From Actinocrinis sp035946395 (GTDB taxonomy: Bacteria; Actinomycetota; Actinomycetes; Streptomycetales; Catenulisporaceae), in contig NZ_DASYZI010000027.1 in assembly GCF_035946395.1 (NCBI RefSeq), positions 1 through 34,951 on the forward strand: a stretch of 34,951 nucleotides of DNA, read 5' to 3'. The notes beneath the pieces were generated by a model. That model worked only from the letters and a program-made list of their open reading frames with translations, was not told where the DNA came from and searched no databases. A program made the translations under genes and the position numbers. Below are positions 1-7,314 of this stretch, one piece after another. Positions within the stretch are counted from its first letter, which is position 1, and every line of letters starts with the position of its first letter.

Positions 1-1389
1 GGTCCCGGACACGTTCGCGTTCTTCAACAGCACCAGCGAGTTGTCCGCCACCTGCGTCGCCAAGGCCTGATGCGCCGGACTCTGAATCACCGACTTCGTG
101 ATCGACGTATACGGCACCTGCGACGCCGGATCGAACTCACCGGTCTCCATCCGGATCGTGAACAGGTGCACCAACGCGTCATCGATCACGCCCTGGCTCA
201 GGACCCCGGCATCGATCGCCGCCTGGATGTTCGGGACGGTGTTCTCGTTGCCGCCGCAGTTCACGTCGGTCCCGGCGCGCAGCGAGTACGCCTCGCCGCC
301 GGCCTGGCCGGAGAGTTTCGCCCCGGAGGTCGTGTTGGTCCAGACGGCGTTGTTGCCGCCGCCGTCGGTGCTCCAGCCCGGCGGTGCCCAGGCATGCCCG
401 CTCGGTGGGTTCTGATACGTGGTACCGACCGCACCGCAGTCTGAAGTGACGTACCCGTTGAAGCCGAACGTGCGCTGCGCGATCTGGTTGGCCGTGTACG
501 TGTCCGCCACCGCCGGCGTGCCGTTGATCGCGTTGTACGACGTCATCAGGCCCGCGACATGCGAGTTCTCAATCAGGCTCTGGAACTGCGCCAGGTAGTA
601 CTCGCGCAGCGTGGCGTCGTCGACGTTGGAGGACACGCCGGTGCGGTTCTGCTCCACGTTGTTCAGGGCGTAGTGCTTCGCGGTCGCGGCGGCCTTCAGG
701 TAGCCGTTGAGCGGCTGGCCGGACATGTTGTTGCCCTGAAAGCCGTTGACGAACGCCCCGGCCATCTGCCCGACCAGGTACGGATCCTCACCGAACGCCT
801 CATCCGTACGACCCCAGCGCGGATCACGATCCAGATTCACCGTCGGCGCCCAGAACGTCAACGAGCCATAGTCGCTGGACGACGGGCCGAGGTTGTTCTG
901 CCCGGTACCGAACAACGACTTGTCCAAGAACCCACGCGCCTCATCCGAGATCGCAGTGGTCTCCTGATACACCAGACCCGGATCCCACGACATCGTGGAC
1001 GCGAAGTTCGTCGGGAAGCTGGTCGCGACCGGCGGGTTCGGGTGGCCGCCGCTGTTCTGGTCGGCGCCCAGATAGTTGACGCCGTGCTGGGCTTCGGCCT
1101 GATACGTGTACTGCTGCACGCCGAGCCGCGGGATCGCCGGAGCACTCGTCGTGCTCAGCTGCGCGACCTTCTCCGCGAGCGTCATCCGGGAGACCAGGTC
1201 CGCGGCGCGCTGCTCGAAGGTGTAGCTGGTGTTCAGATAGATCGGCGCGCTGCTCGCGGCCGGCACGGCGTCGGTCAACCGGGTCGTGCCGGTGGGGACC
1301 GCGTGCGTTGCCGCAAAGGCGCTGAGCAGTGCGACCGCGCACGTGGCGCCGAGCAGTGCGCGGCGGCGCGGTGTTCGTCGTTCAACCAT
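1..1389 (-). CDS. Secreted GH3 glycoside hydrolase (beta-xylosidase/beta-glucosidase type), C-terminus beyond window
   Basis: The minus-strand frame is open from an ATG at 1389 to the window edge (463 residues, no stop seen). A basic N-terminus and a hydrophobic stretch (about 10-30) form a signal peptide, so the enzyme is secreted. Family 3 hallmarks are clear: RDPRWGRTDEAFGEDPYL at 188-205, KHY at 238-240, and the nucleophile Asp317 in YVTSDCGAV. The visible part covers the catalytic barrel and the first residues of the second domain (LVLLKN). The TSDCGAV context and YNAINGTPAVAD resemble bacterial xylan beta-xylosidases more than simple cellobiases, but the family mixes xylosidase, glucosidase and arabinofuranosidase activities, so the substrate is inferred. 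A GGAG ribosome site lies 6 bases upstream of the ATG. A xylanase 8.5 kb away would fit xylan use. Confidence 0.93.
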   Translation of the reverse strand, partial: MVERRTPRRRALLGATCAVALLSAFAATHAVPTGTTRLTDAVPAASSAPIYLNTSYTFEQRAADLVSRMTLAEKVAQLSTTSAPAIPRLGVQQYTYQAEAQHGVNYLGADQNSGGHPNPPVATSFPTNFASTMSWDPGLVYQETTAISDEARGFLDKSLFGTGQNNLGPSSSDYGSLTFWAPTVNLDRDPRWGRTDEAFGEDPYLVGQMAGAFVNGFQGNNMSGQPLNGYLKAAATAKHYALNNVEQNRTGVSSNVDDATLREYYLAQFQSLIENSHVAGLMTSYNAINGTPAVADTYTANQIAQRTFGFNGYVTSDCGAVGTTYQNPPSGHAWAPPGWSTDGGGNNAVWTNTTSGAKLSGQAGGEAYSLRAGTDVNCGGNENTVPNIQAAIDAGVLSQGVIDDALVHLFTIRMETGEFDPASQVPYTSITKSVIQSPAHQALATQVADNSLVLLKNANVSGT

Positions 1390-1431
1390 CGTGACTCCGA
1401 AGTGTGGGTGATCGGATGAAAAGCCCTCACG

Positions 1432-1460
1432 ATGTTGCGTCGCCGTGAAATATAAGTCAA
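1432..1460 (-). promoter_or_regulatory. Candidate sigma70-type promoter of the GH3 gene
   Basis: Read on the minus strand there is TTGACT, a 17-base spacer and CAACAT, about 45 bases before the GH3 start. It lies in the AT-richer part of the 204-base gap (1390-1593). No convincing sugar-type operator was seen in this gap. Confidence 0.5.
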
Positions 1461-1593
1461 GATTCGATGTCGATCCAACACGCTTCTGATCAATTGAACC
1501 GCACTTGAGCTGGAGTTATGTGAGAGTACCCACTCGGACACGCTGACGGTCGACCGACGAGTGCTCGGCCGCGCTTAACCGATACATCGGATC

Positions 1594-2934
1594 TTAGGTG
1601 GTCGCCGCACGAATGAGTACGGCCTCGAACTCGCGCGCACAGCGCTCAAGTCCGGCCGGGCCGAGGAAGCGGGAGTCAGCGCAGATGAGGAAGTCGAGCG
1701 CGTCCGGGGAGTCGTTGATGTGCAGGAAGAACTCGTTGTCCTGCGTGCCGAGTCGGCCGCGCCAGCTCGACGAGGTCCCGGGAAGCAGACGACTGATCTC
1801 CTCGGGGTCCGCCACGCGGTTCGTCTCCGAAGTCCCGGGAACGCGCCGGTCGTTGTAGAAGCAGGACAGGTCCACCCGCTCGCCGCGTTCCCGCTCGACC
1901 CGCTCCAGCATGCGGTCACACTCGTCCGGGTCGAGGTAGCTGGACACGCCGGCTTGCAGCGAGGCCCGCCGCGCCTGGGCCAAGACCTGTTCGAAGCTGC
2001 GGCCCTCGACCTCGAACAGGCAGGGCGCGCGCTGGGCCAGCTGCATGACCGCGTTGGCCAGCCCGGGGCGGAAGCGGTTGTTCACCACGCTGAGCAGCAC
2101 GACCGGGCTGATCCCGGTCACCCGGCCGAGCGCGACCGCGCACGCGGCGAGCAGTACCGGTCCGGTGTCGGTACCGCGGCGCGCCGCGATCGACCGGGTC
2201 GCCAGCAGCCCGGCAGGCGAGCGGTAGCACAGCTCGCGGTACGGCGGGTCCTGCGGATCCGCCACCGTGGACTGACGACACGGCACGGCGCGGGCGATGG
2301 CCTCCCAATGGCGCAGGGCCGCCTCACGCTGGCGGCGTGCCGCAGCAGTACTCTGACGCGCGGCCAACTCCAGCGGCTGCAACGCGGTGACCGGCGGCGC
2401 GTCCCCGGTCACCGGATCCATGGTGGCCAGGTCGCTCAGCAGCGCGGCCAGGCCCATCCCGTCGATCATCAGGTGGTTGTAGACGAAGACCGCGTACCTG
2501 AGCACCCCGCTGCGACGGACGACGGCGACGCGCACCGGCCACTCGTGCTCTTCGTCGAAGTCGGTCTGCCCGTAACGGCTGTTCACCGCGTCGGCCAGCG
2601 TCCTGGGATCTTCGTCCTCTTCCTCGGAAGCGTCGTAGAGTTCGATCACGAGCTCACCCGACGCCGAGAGAACCTGCTTGGCGCCGCCACGAGAGTCGCG
2701 CACGAGCCGGGTGCGCAGAGACTGGTGGCGGCGCATGAGGAACCGCACGCGCAGTACGACGTCGTCGACGGTCCAGCTCTCCGGCAGCGGTGTGACGCCG
2801 CCGAGGAAGATCGAGTGCCCGGAGAGGCGGACCGCGCGCAGGATCTCACGCTGGCCCCAGGTCAGCTCGCCGATTCCCGAGCCTTCGCCGCTGAACGGTA
2901 CGGAAATCGTCGCGGGCACGCTTGTTCCGGGCAT
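1594..2934 (-). CDS. Stand-alone condensation-domain-like acyltransferase (copy A)
   Basis: This 446-residue protein belongs to the condensation domain superfamily (NRPS C domains, PapA-type acyltransferases) and stands alone: no adenylation or carrier domain is encoded in the window. An N-terminal GELTWGQ segment and RRHQSLRTRL match the start of C domains. The HHxxxDG catalytic motif reads NHLMIDG (His154, Asp158): the catalytic second His, Asp and Gly are kept and the first His is Asn. It is about 40% similar by eye to the protein at 5584-6963, sharing the GEL(T/S)WGQ and LGGVT-LPE blocks. I chose the ATG at 2934 because GGAGG precedes it and the N-terminus then matches the paralogue; an in-frame ATG at 2964 has no ribosome site. 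It follows the metallo-hydrolase gene on the same strand. The acyl substrate is unknown. Confidence 0.85.
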   Translation of the reverse strand: MPGTSVPATISVPFSGEGSGIGELTWGQREILRAVRLSGHSIFLGGVTPLPESWTVDDVVLRVRFLMRRHQSLRTRLVRDSRGGAKQVLSASGELVIELYDASEEEDEDPRTLADAVNSRYGQTDFDEEHEWPVRVAVVRRSGVLRYAVFVYNHLMIDGMGLAALLSDLATMDPVTGDAPPVTALQPLELAARQSTAAARRQREAALRHWEAIARAVPCRQSTVADPQDPPYRELCYRSPAGLLATRSIAARRGTDTGPVLLAACAVALGRVTGISPVVLLSVVNNRFRPGLANAVMQLAQRAPCLFEVEGRSFEQVLAQARRASLQAGVSSYLDPDECDRMLERVERERGERVDLSCFYNDRRVPGTSETNRVADPEEISRLLPGTSSSWRGRLGTQDNEFFLHINDSPDALDFLICADSRFLGPAGLERCAREFEAVLIRAATT

Positions 2935-3007
2935 ACCGCCTCCAGGCCGGGACCGCAGAACCATGATTCACTGATCGGTACGGGACGTGCGCCGGCGGAC
3001 ACGTTGC

Positions 3008-3036
3008 ACTATGACGGCACGCTCGAAATGCGGCAA
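3008..3036 (-). promoter_or_regulatory. Candidate promoter before condensation-like gene A
   Basis: On the minus strand TTGCCG is separated by 17 bases from CATAGT in the 141-base gap between the hydrolase stop and gene A. It would let gene A be transcribed on its own as well as by read-through. Confidence 0.4.
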
Positions 3037-3075
3037 GACCGCGTCAGAAAAAGCCTGCGCCGAAGCAGATCCCCG

Positions 3076-4017
3076 TCAGGGCGAGCCTTCGCAGAACCCG
3101 GCGAAGGGATCGGCCGGCCGCCACGGCACCGGGATCGCCACCTCGACGCCGTCCGCAGCCGCGCGATCCAGCAGGAACCGCATCGTGGCGCCGAAGTCGT
3201 CGGCGAAGTAACGCAGCGGCCGCACCGGCCGGTCGAGTGAGCGGAAGAAGTCGTCCCAGTGCACGGGCACCACACGACGCGCCCCGGTTGTGACGACGAC
3301 CTCGTTCCAGTACGCGTCACGGAAGGCGGCAGTGGCCTTGCCCAGTTCGCCGACGCCGAGGTAGACCACGTCGGCGTGCTGCCCGCGCAGCGCGCCGGGC
3401 ACGTAGTTCGCACTCGCGTGGATCAGAAGGCTGTGAGCACCGCCGCCGGTCTCGACGAGGATCGAGTAACAGGAACCGGTAGCCCACGAAGACGGTCGCG
3501 CGGGCGGGACCAGCGGCGCGTCGACGCGCCCCGGGAAGCGGTCCCCGTGACTGTGTACGGACTCGATCAGCGTCGCGGTGAACGTGCCGAAGGCGAGCGG
3601 GCTGTTCGTCTCCGGCACCAGGATGCGGTCTTCGGGCAGGCCCTGCCCCCGGCCTATGTTCGCAGTGGACGCAGAGCCGACCAGCAAAGCCCCGGTCTGC
3701 GCGCACACCGCCGGAGCGTCGAGTGCGTGGTCGTAGTGCGAGTGTGCGCAGATGACGGCGGCCAGCCGGGAGACGCCTGCCCGCCGCAGGCACTCGGCGA
3801 CGGTCCGCGTCCGCGGCGCGATCTTCGCGGTCAGCACGCGCAGCAGGCCGGGCCTGGTGAAGAAGCCGTCGATCATCAGGGCAGTGGCGCCGTCGTCGAC
3901 GAGCAGCGTGGAGACGCCGAGCCAGGTCACCCGGGCCGCCCCGGACCGCGGTGGCGCGGAAGGCTGCCGGTAGGCGTCATAGGGCGACAGGCCCGGCCGA
4001 GCAAACGGGCGCTTCAT
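3076..4017 (-). CDS. Metallo-beta-lactamase-fold hydrolase (UlaG-like)
   Basis: This is a 313-residue MBL-fold protein without signal peptide, so probably cytoplasmic. The zinc motif HSHYDH is at residues 92-97 (His92, His94, Asp96, His97). Further likely metal ligands are in HSHGD (about 155-158) and the C-terminal PVHWDD (His253), as in UlaG/RomA-type hydrolases. The fold opens with VTWLGVSTLLVDDG, typical of the family. The start is set by an ATG with GGAGGG 10 bases upstream; the open frame continues further upstream but only as a shadow of the next gene. Gene A lies 141 bases downstream on the same strand, suggesting a shared pathway, for example hydrolysis of an ester, lactone or amide linked to an acyl transfer; that link is inference. 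A 12-codon upstream ORF overlaps the ATG (see findings). Confidence 0.88.
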   Translation of the reverse strand: MKRPFARPGLSPYDAYRQPSAPPRSGAARVTWLGVSTLLVDDGATALMIDGFFTRPGLLRVLTAKIAPRTRTVAECLRRAGVSRLAAVICAHSHYDHALDAPAVCAQTGALLVGSASTANIGRGQGLPEDRILVPETNSPLAFGTFTATLIESVHSHGDRFPGRVDAPLVPPARPSSWATGSCYSILVETGGGAHSLLIHASANYVPGALRGQHADVVYLGVGELGKATAAFRDAYWNEVVVTTGARRVVPVHWDDFFRSLDRPVRPLRYFADDFGATMRFLLDRAAADGVEVAIPVPWRPADPFAGFCEGSP

Positions 4018-4114
4018 CGGTGGTCGGCCCTCCGCAGCTTTCTGAGACGCATGACGAGCGTTTGCATTGTTCCCGCTTCGTCCACGCTCATCACTTCCGC
4101 CACGGTGGCGCTCC

Positions 4115-4179
4115 GGCCCGCGTCCGTAGACGAGACGCGGGCCGTGAGCAGAGCCGCCCGGCCCGGCGCTGGCGCCGGG
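4115..4179 (-). terminator. Double hairpin terminator after the lysozyme-like gene
   Basis: Two hairpins follow the stop at 4194 on the minus strand: an 8-bp GC stem (4162-4169 with 4172-4179) and a perfect 10-bp stem (4115-4124 with 4134-4143, 9-base loop). There is no U-tract, as is common in actinobacteria. They would separate this gene from the hydrolase gene 176 bases downstream. Confidence 0.6.
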
Positions 4180-4193
4180 GCGACAGGGAGCTG

Positions 4194-5054
4194 TCAGCCT
4201 CCTGCGGCGATCTGCGCCACCATGCGCGCCGCCTGGTCCTCCCAGCGCGCGTACGCGGTGGGGTAGCCGGAACGCTGGGTGGCCTGCGCGGCCTGCCACA
4301 GCGGCATCGAGCCGTAGGCCGGCGCGTACTGCGTCAGGGCGCTGAGGAAGGCCCCGGTGGCGTAGGCGGGATCGGTCAGCTGGCTCGCGCTGCCCCACCC
4401 CATCGAAGGACGCTGCTGGAACAGGCCGAGCGAGTCGGCGTCGACGGCGACGGTCAGGTTGCGCAGCGTGGACTCCTGCAACGCGGTGGCGATGGCGATA
4501 ACCGCGGCGTACGGGAACATGCCGCGCCGTTGGGCGACCCGAACGATCGTCTTCGCGTTCTGCCACTGCTCAGGGCTCGCGACGAAATACTCCTGGTAGC
4601 CGTACAGGCCGGCCGGCTCAAGCTGCGCGGCGGTGACACCCGCGTACGGATCGGCCGGCTTGGCGACGGCCGCCCTGACCGCGGGCTTCGGCGCAGACGC
4701 AGCGGCACGCGCAGCCGCTGGCGCGCTCGCCAGAGCCTTGGGCGCAGCCGGCTTGGGCACCGGAGGTTTGGACATCGGGGGCTTGGCGGCGAGCGACGCC
4801 GGTGCGGCCGGGCGCTTGGCGGGGGTAGCCGACCTCGCGGCGACGAACTTCGCCACCAGCGCGTCCGGCGCCGACTCGGCATACGCGGCGTTGGCCGATG
4901 TCGCCGATGCGGCGGCGGTTGAACTCACCGCGCCCGCAGTCACGAGGCTGAGCGGCCCCGCGAGCATCGCGACGGCGGCGCCAGCGCCGGCCATGCTGCG
5001 CCGACTCGGGATGTACTTCTTGGCATGCGAGAAAGGGAGCTTGATCACGCCCAC
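4194..5054 (-). CDS. Secreted lysozyme/transglycosylase-like cell wall protein under riboswitch control
   Basis: This 286-residue protein has a basic N-terminus plus a hydrophobic signal segment (about 20-50), then an Ala/Pro/Lys-rich linker (about 70-135) suited to crossing or binding the wall. A C-terminal lysozyme-like domain follows (about 150-286). The block ATALQESTLRN places a probable catalytic Glu at 194, followed by DSLGLFQQRPSMGWG at 208-221. That block is typical of actinobacterial peptidoglycan hydrolases of the transglycosylase type, which databases often mislabel. It starts at GTG 5054, with AAGGAG 14 bases upstream at the end of the riboswitch; the spacing is long and GTG 5048 is an alternative. 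The c-di-AMP riboswitch class is known to control cell wall hydrolases in actinobacteria, which supports the assignment. Confidence 0.86.
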   Translation of the reverse strand: MGVIKLPFSHAKKYIPSRRSMAGAGAAVAMLAGPLSLVTAGAVSSTAAASATSANAAYAESAPDALVAKFVAARSATPAKRPAAPASLAAKPPMSKPPVPKPAAPKALASAPAAARAAASAPKPAVRAAVAKPADPYAGVTAAQLEPAGLYGYQEYFVASPEQWQNAKTIVRVAQRRGMFPYAAVIAIATALQESTLRNLTVAVDADSLGLFQQRPSMGWGSASQLTDPAYATGAFLSALTQYAPAYGSMPLWQAAQATQRSGYPTAYARWEDQAARMVAQIAAGG

Positions 5055-5059
5055 GGCAG

Positions 5060-5235
5060 GTGTCGCCTCTCCTTGCGCCGCCTACCGGGTTAGCTGACGG
5101 GTTCGGGCGCAAGGAATTCGCCCTACAGTGCACGTGGGAGCGGCGACGGCTACCAACCGTCAAATACCGGTCACATTGAGCACCGATTCACCCCGAGGGA
5201 CTCATGGGTCCCCGGCTCCGCTGCCGCCTTGGGGC
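5060..5235 (-). promoter_or_regulatory. ydaO/yuaA-type cyclic di-AMP riboswitch
   Basis: The minus-strand leader before the lysozyme-like gene shows the conserved blocks of this class in order. They are GGGGACCC and GAGTCCCTCGGGGTGAATCGG in the 5' half, then CCGAACCCGTCAGC, TAACCCGGTAGGCGGC and AAGGAG next to the start codon. The same arrangement is known before rpfA and NlpC/P60-type wall hydrolase genes of Streptomyces, where ligand binding turns expression off. The AAGGAG sits inside the 3' part of the element. Boundaries are approximate because I judged them from conserved blocks rather than a fold. Confidence 0.9.
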
Positions 5236-5305
5236 GGGTACGCGGACTCGGCGGGTGTGCCGGTGCGACTGTTCCGTCAGCGAGTGGCCGGACACACGAT
5301 CAGTG

Positions 5306-5335
5306 ACAGTACCTGACCGACCCGCCGTTTGTCAC
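5306..5335 (-). promoter_or_regulatory. Candidate promoter of the riboswitch-controlled gene
   Basis: On the minus strand GTGACA, an 18-base spacer and TACTGT would start RNA near 5298, giving a leader of about 245 bases, enough to hold the whole riboswitch. Confidence 0.5.
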
Positions 5336-5583
5336 GATGAGTGAGTATCAAGCGGTAGTTACAGCCGATTCTTCGACCGAGGGCGAATATCCAGTCACGG
5401 TACGTATAAGTTTCGACGTCCGATTCGCGCCCGAGTGACCGATCAGTAACGGAACGAAGCCGCGTGGTGGCATCCGTAGTTTCGCCGAGGACGGTCCGCA
5501 GCACTCGACACGCCGCTACACTTTCGCACGGTTCTTACGTTCTTACCGGACATAACCGTAATGGCACCCGTCGGAGGCTGGCG
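5336..5583. other. AT-richer divergent intergenic region
   Basis: About 250 bases between the leftward riboswitch promoter and rightward gene B hold no gene. They are visibly richer in A/T than their surroundings. A direct repeat GTTCTTAC-GTTCTTAC lies near 5532-5547, just before the likely promoter of gene B. An 8-codon ORF starts at 5561 and its TGA overlaps the gene B ATG. Confidence 0.5.
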
Positions 5584-6963
5584 ATGACCAGGGCACGGGA
5601 ACAGATCATGGTCGCGTTCGAAGGCGACGGCGCGGGCGAGGGCGAGCTCTCGTGGGGCCAGAAGGAGAACTGGGCGACGATAACCGCCCTGGCCAGCTGG
5701 CTACCACTCGGCGGCGTGACGGCACTGCCCGAGGGGATGACTGTCGAGACAATCCTCGGCACTCTGCGTTACGCAATGAGCCGCTACCCGTCGCTGCGCA
5801 CCCGTCTGCGCCTCGACGCGGATCGGCCGATTCAGGTCGTGCACGCCTCCGGACAGCTTCCGCTGGACGTCGTCGACGCGGGCGACGACGATCCGGCCGA
5901 GGTCGCCGAGGCGGTGTGCAAGCGGTACCGCGACACAGGGCTCGACTTCACCGCCGAGTGGCCGGTGCGGATGGCGACGATCCTGCACCGGGGACGGCCG
6001 ACGCACATGGCGGCGATGATCAGCCATCTGGCCGCCGACGCCGCCGGGCTCGGCGTGATGCTGCGCGAGATGGCGGCTCAGGACGCTGCGCCGGTCGACG
6101 GCCTGGCACCGCTTTCGCAGGCACAGTGGCAGCGATCGCCGGCCGGGCGACGGCACGGCGCCGCCGCGATGCGCTACTGGGAGGAGGTGTTCCGCTCCAT
6201 CGATCCGGACCGGTTCCACAATCCCGGCGCCGCGGACCAGCCGCGCTACTGGCACGGCGAGTTCGACAGCTGGGCGCTGCTGCCCCCGGTGCGCGAACTC
6301 GCCGCCGCGAGCGGATCGGGCACGTCCACCGTCCTCATGACGCTCCTCGCGGTCGGGTTGCACCAGGTCAACGGGATCAACCCGGTGGTGATCCGGCCGA
6401 TCGTGGGCAATCGCTTCCGCCCGGGGCTCGCCGATGTCGTGTGCACCGTCGCGCAGGCCGGGATATGCGTGCTCGACGTCGCCGACGTGCCGTTCGGCGA
6501 GGCGTTGCAACGCGTGCAGCGGTCCGTGATGAAGGGGTATAAGTACGCGTACTTCGACCACGAGGACATGGTCGCGCTGCGGACTCACGTCGAACGGGAG
6601 CGCGGCGTCGAACTCGACACCGGCCTGTTCATCAACGACCGGCACGACGTCAGCGCGGCGGCGCGCGCCGTCCAGTCCGCGGGCGCGCCTCCGCGGGATT
6701 CGGCCGACGGTCCGCCGCCGAGCGCGTTGCGGTGGTTGCGTGGTCACGACGATCCGCCGCACGACAAACTGTTCGTCGAGGTCGACGACATCCCCGGCGG
6801 CTTGCGGATCTCGTTCCACGTCGATTCCGCCGCCATCTCGCGAGCCGACGCGGAGAAGATGGTGCGCCGCATGGACGAGATCGCGACCGCAGCCGCAGCG
6901 GAGTTGGCCCCTGCGTCATCCGGCACTGTTTCGTCGAGCACTGCGCAGCCCGATCCCGTGTAG
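5584..6963 (+). CDS. Stand-alone condensation-domain-like acyltransferase (copy B)
   Basis: This 459-residue paralogue of the protein at 1594-2934 has no signal peptide or carrier/adenylation domain. Matching blocks are GELSWGQ (20-26), PLGGVTALPEGMTV (41-54) and SRYPSLRTRL (66-75). The HHxxxDG motif is more degenerate than in copy A: it reads SHLAADA, keeping His148 and Asp152 but losing the first His and the Gly. It could be an active acyltransferase using His148, or a non-catalytic binding partner. The start at ATG 5584 is supported by GGAGG six bases upstream; the frame runs further 5' but without ribosome site. A strong hairpin terminator follows, so it seems to be a single-gene unit. 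Substrate unknown. Confidence 0.87.
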   Translation: MTRAREQIMVAFEGDGAGEGELSWGQKENWATITALASWLPLGGVTALPEGMTVETILGTLRYAMSRYPSLRTRLRLDADRPIQVVHASGQLPLDVVDAGDDDPAEVAEAVCKRYRDTGLDFTAEWPVRMATILHRGRPTHMAAMISHLAADAAGLGVMLREMAAQDAAPVDGLAPLSQAQWQRSPAGRRHGAAAMRYWEEVFRSIDPDRFHNPGAADQPRYWHGEFDSWALLPPVRELAAASGSGTSTVLMTLLAVGLHQVNGINPVVIRPIVGNRFRPGLADVVCTVAQAGICVLDVADVPFGEALQRVQRSVMKGYKYAYFDHEDMVALRTHVERERGVELDTGLFINDRHDVSAAARAVQSAGAPPRDSADGPPPSALRWLRGHDDPPHDKLFVEVDDIPGGLRISFHVDSAAISRADAEKMVRRMDEIATAAAAELAPASSGTVSSSTAQPDPV

Positions 6964-7038
6964 CCGAACCCCTGGCTATCGCGGCGAGGGAGCCCGTCGA
7001 GGTCGTGTTCGTGAATCCGTGACATCTGGACGCGCGTG

Positions 7039-7077
7039 ATCTGGGCATGCCGGCCGGCCTGACCGGCACGCCCAGAT
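7039..7077 (+). terminator. Strong hairpin terminator after condensation-like gene B
   Basis: A 15-bp stem with one mismatch (7039-7053 with 7063-7077) has a 9-base loop. GACATCTGG at 7021-7029 can also pair with CCAGATGTC at 7072-7080, giving an alternative fold. It lies 75 bases after the gene B stop. Confidence 0.75.
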
Positions 7078-7090
7078 GTCGTGGTCCGCT

Positions 7091-7164
7091 GTGTACTCGA
7101 ACACCACGTACTCAAACCGTGTACTCGAACACGGCGTGCTCGGAGACCGCGCACTCGAACGCCG
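7091..7164. repeat. Five imperfect 15-bp tandem repeats before the chitinase gene
   Basis: The unit is close to GTGTACTCGAACACC. Copies 1 (7091), 3 (7119) and 5 (7149) carry the dyad GTGTACTCGAACAC or its GCGCACTCGAACGC variant. Copies 2 and 4 are more diverged. The array sits between the gene B terminator and the chitinase promoter, roughly 50-120 bases upstream of the -35 element. Confidence 0.6.
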
Positions 7165-7211
7165 TGTGGCGAGCTGCTTCGAGCGCCTGGCACATCGTGA
7201 CGTCTCGATCC

Positions 7212-7240
7212 TTGACACCGCCACAGGTCTAGTCCATTTT
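7212..7240 (+). promoter_or_regulatory. Chitinase promoter with DasR-type (dre) operator
   Basis: TTGACA at 7212-7217 is a consensus -35; a -10 of the form CATTTT follows after 17 bases (7235-7240). The spacer holds ACAGGTCTAGTCCATT (7223-7238), matching 13 of 16 positions of the dre consensus ACTGGTCTAGACCACT recognised by the GlcNAc-responsive GntR repressor DasR in Streptomyces. An operator between -35 and -10 is the usual layout of chitinase promoters. The regulator gene itself is not in this window. Confidence 0.75.
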
Positions 7241-7314
7241 TCTCCTCGGATGCGGCGTCCGGCGCGCGCTGTCTCTTTCCGTTCCTGATATCCGCCCAGA
7301 ACGAAGGAGCGTTA

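Noticed and set aside
2935..2964. Start of condensation-like gene A at ATG 2964
   Set aside because: There is no ribosome site, while ATG 2934 has GGAGG and gives an N-terminus matching the paralogue.
1720..3240. Long plus-strand frame opposite condensation-like gene A
   Set aside because: It is Arg/Gly/Ala/His-rich with no family features and mirrors the codon bias of the real minus-strand gene.
4018..4566. In-frame upstream extension of the MBL gene
   Set aside because: The extra residues are an Arg-rich shadow of the lysozyme-like gene, and a GGAGGG site marks the start at 4017.
7091..7164. CRISPR array
   Set aside because: The repeats are contiguous 15-bp units without spacers, and no cas gene is present.
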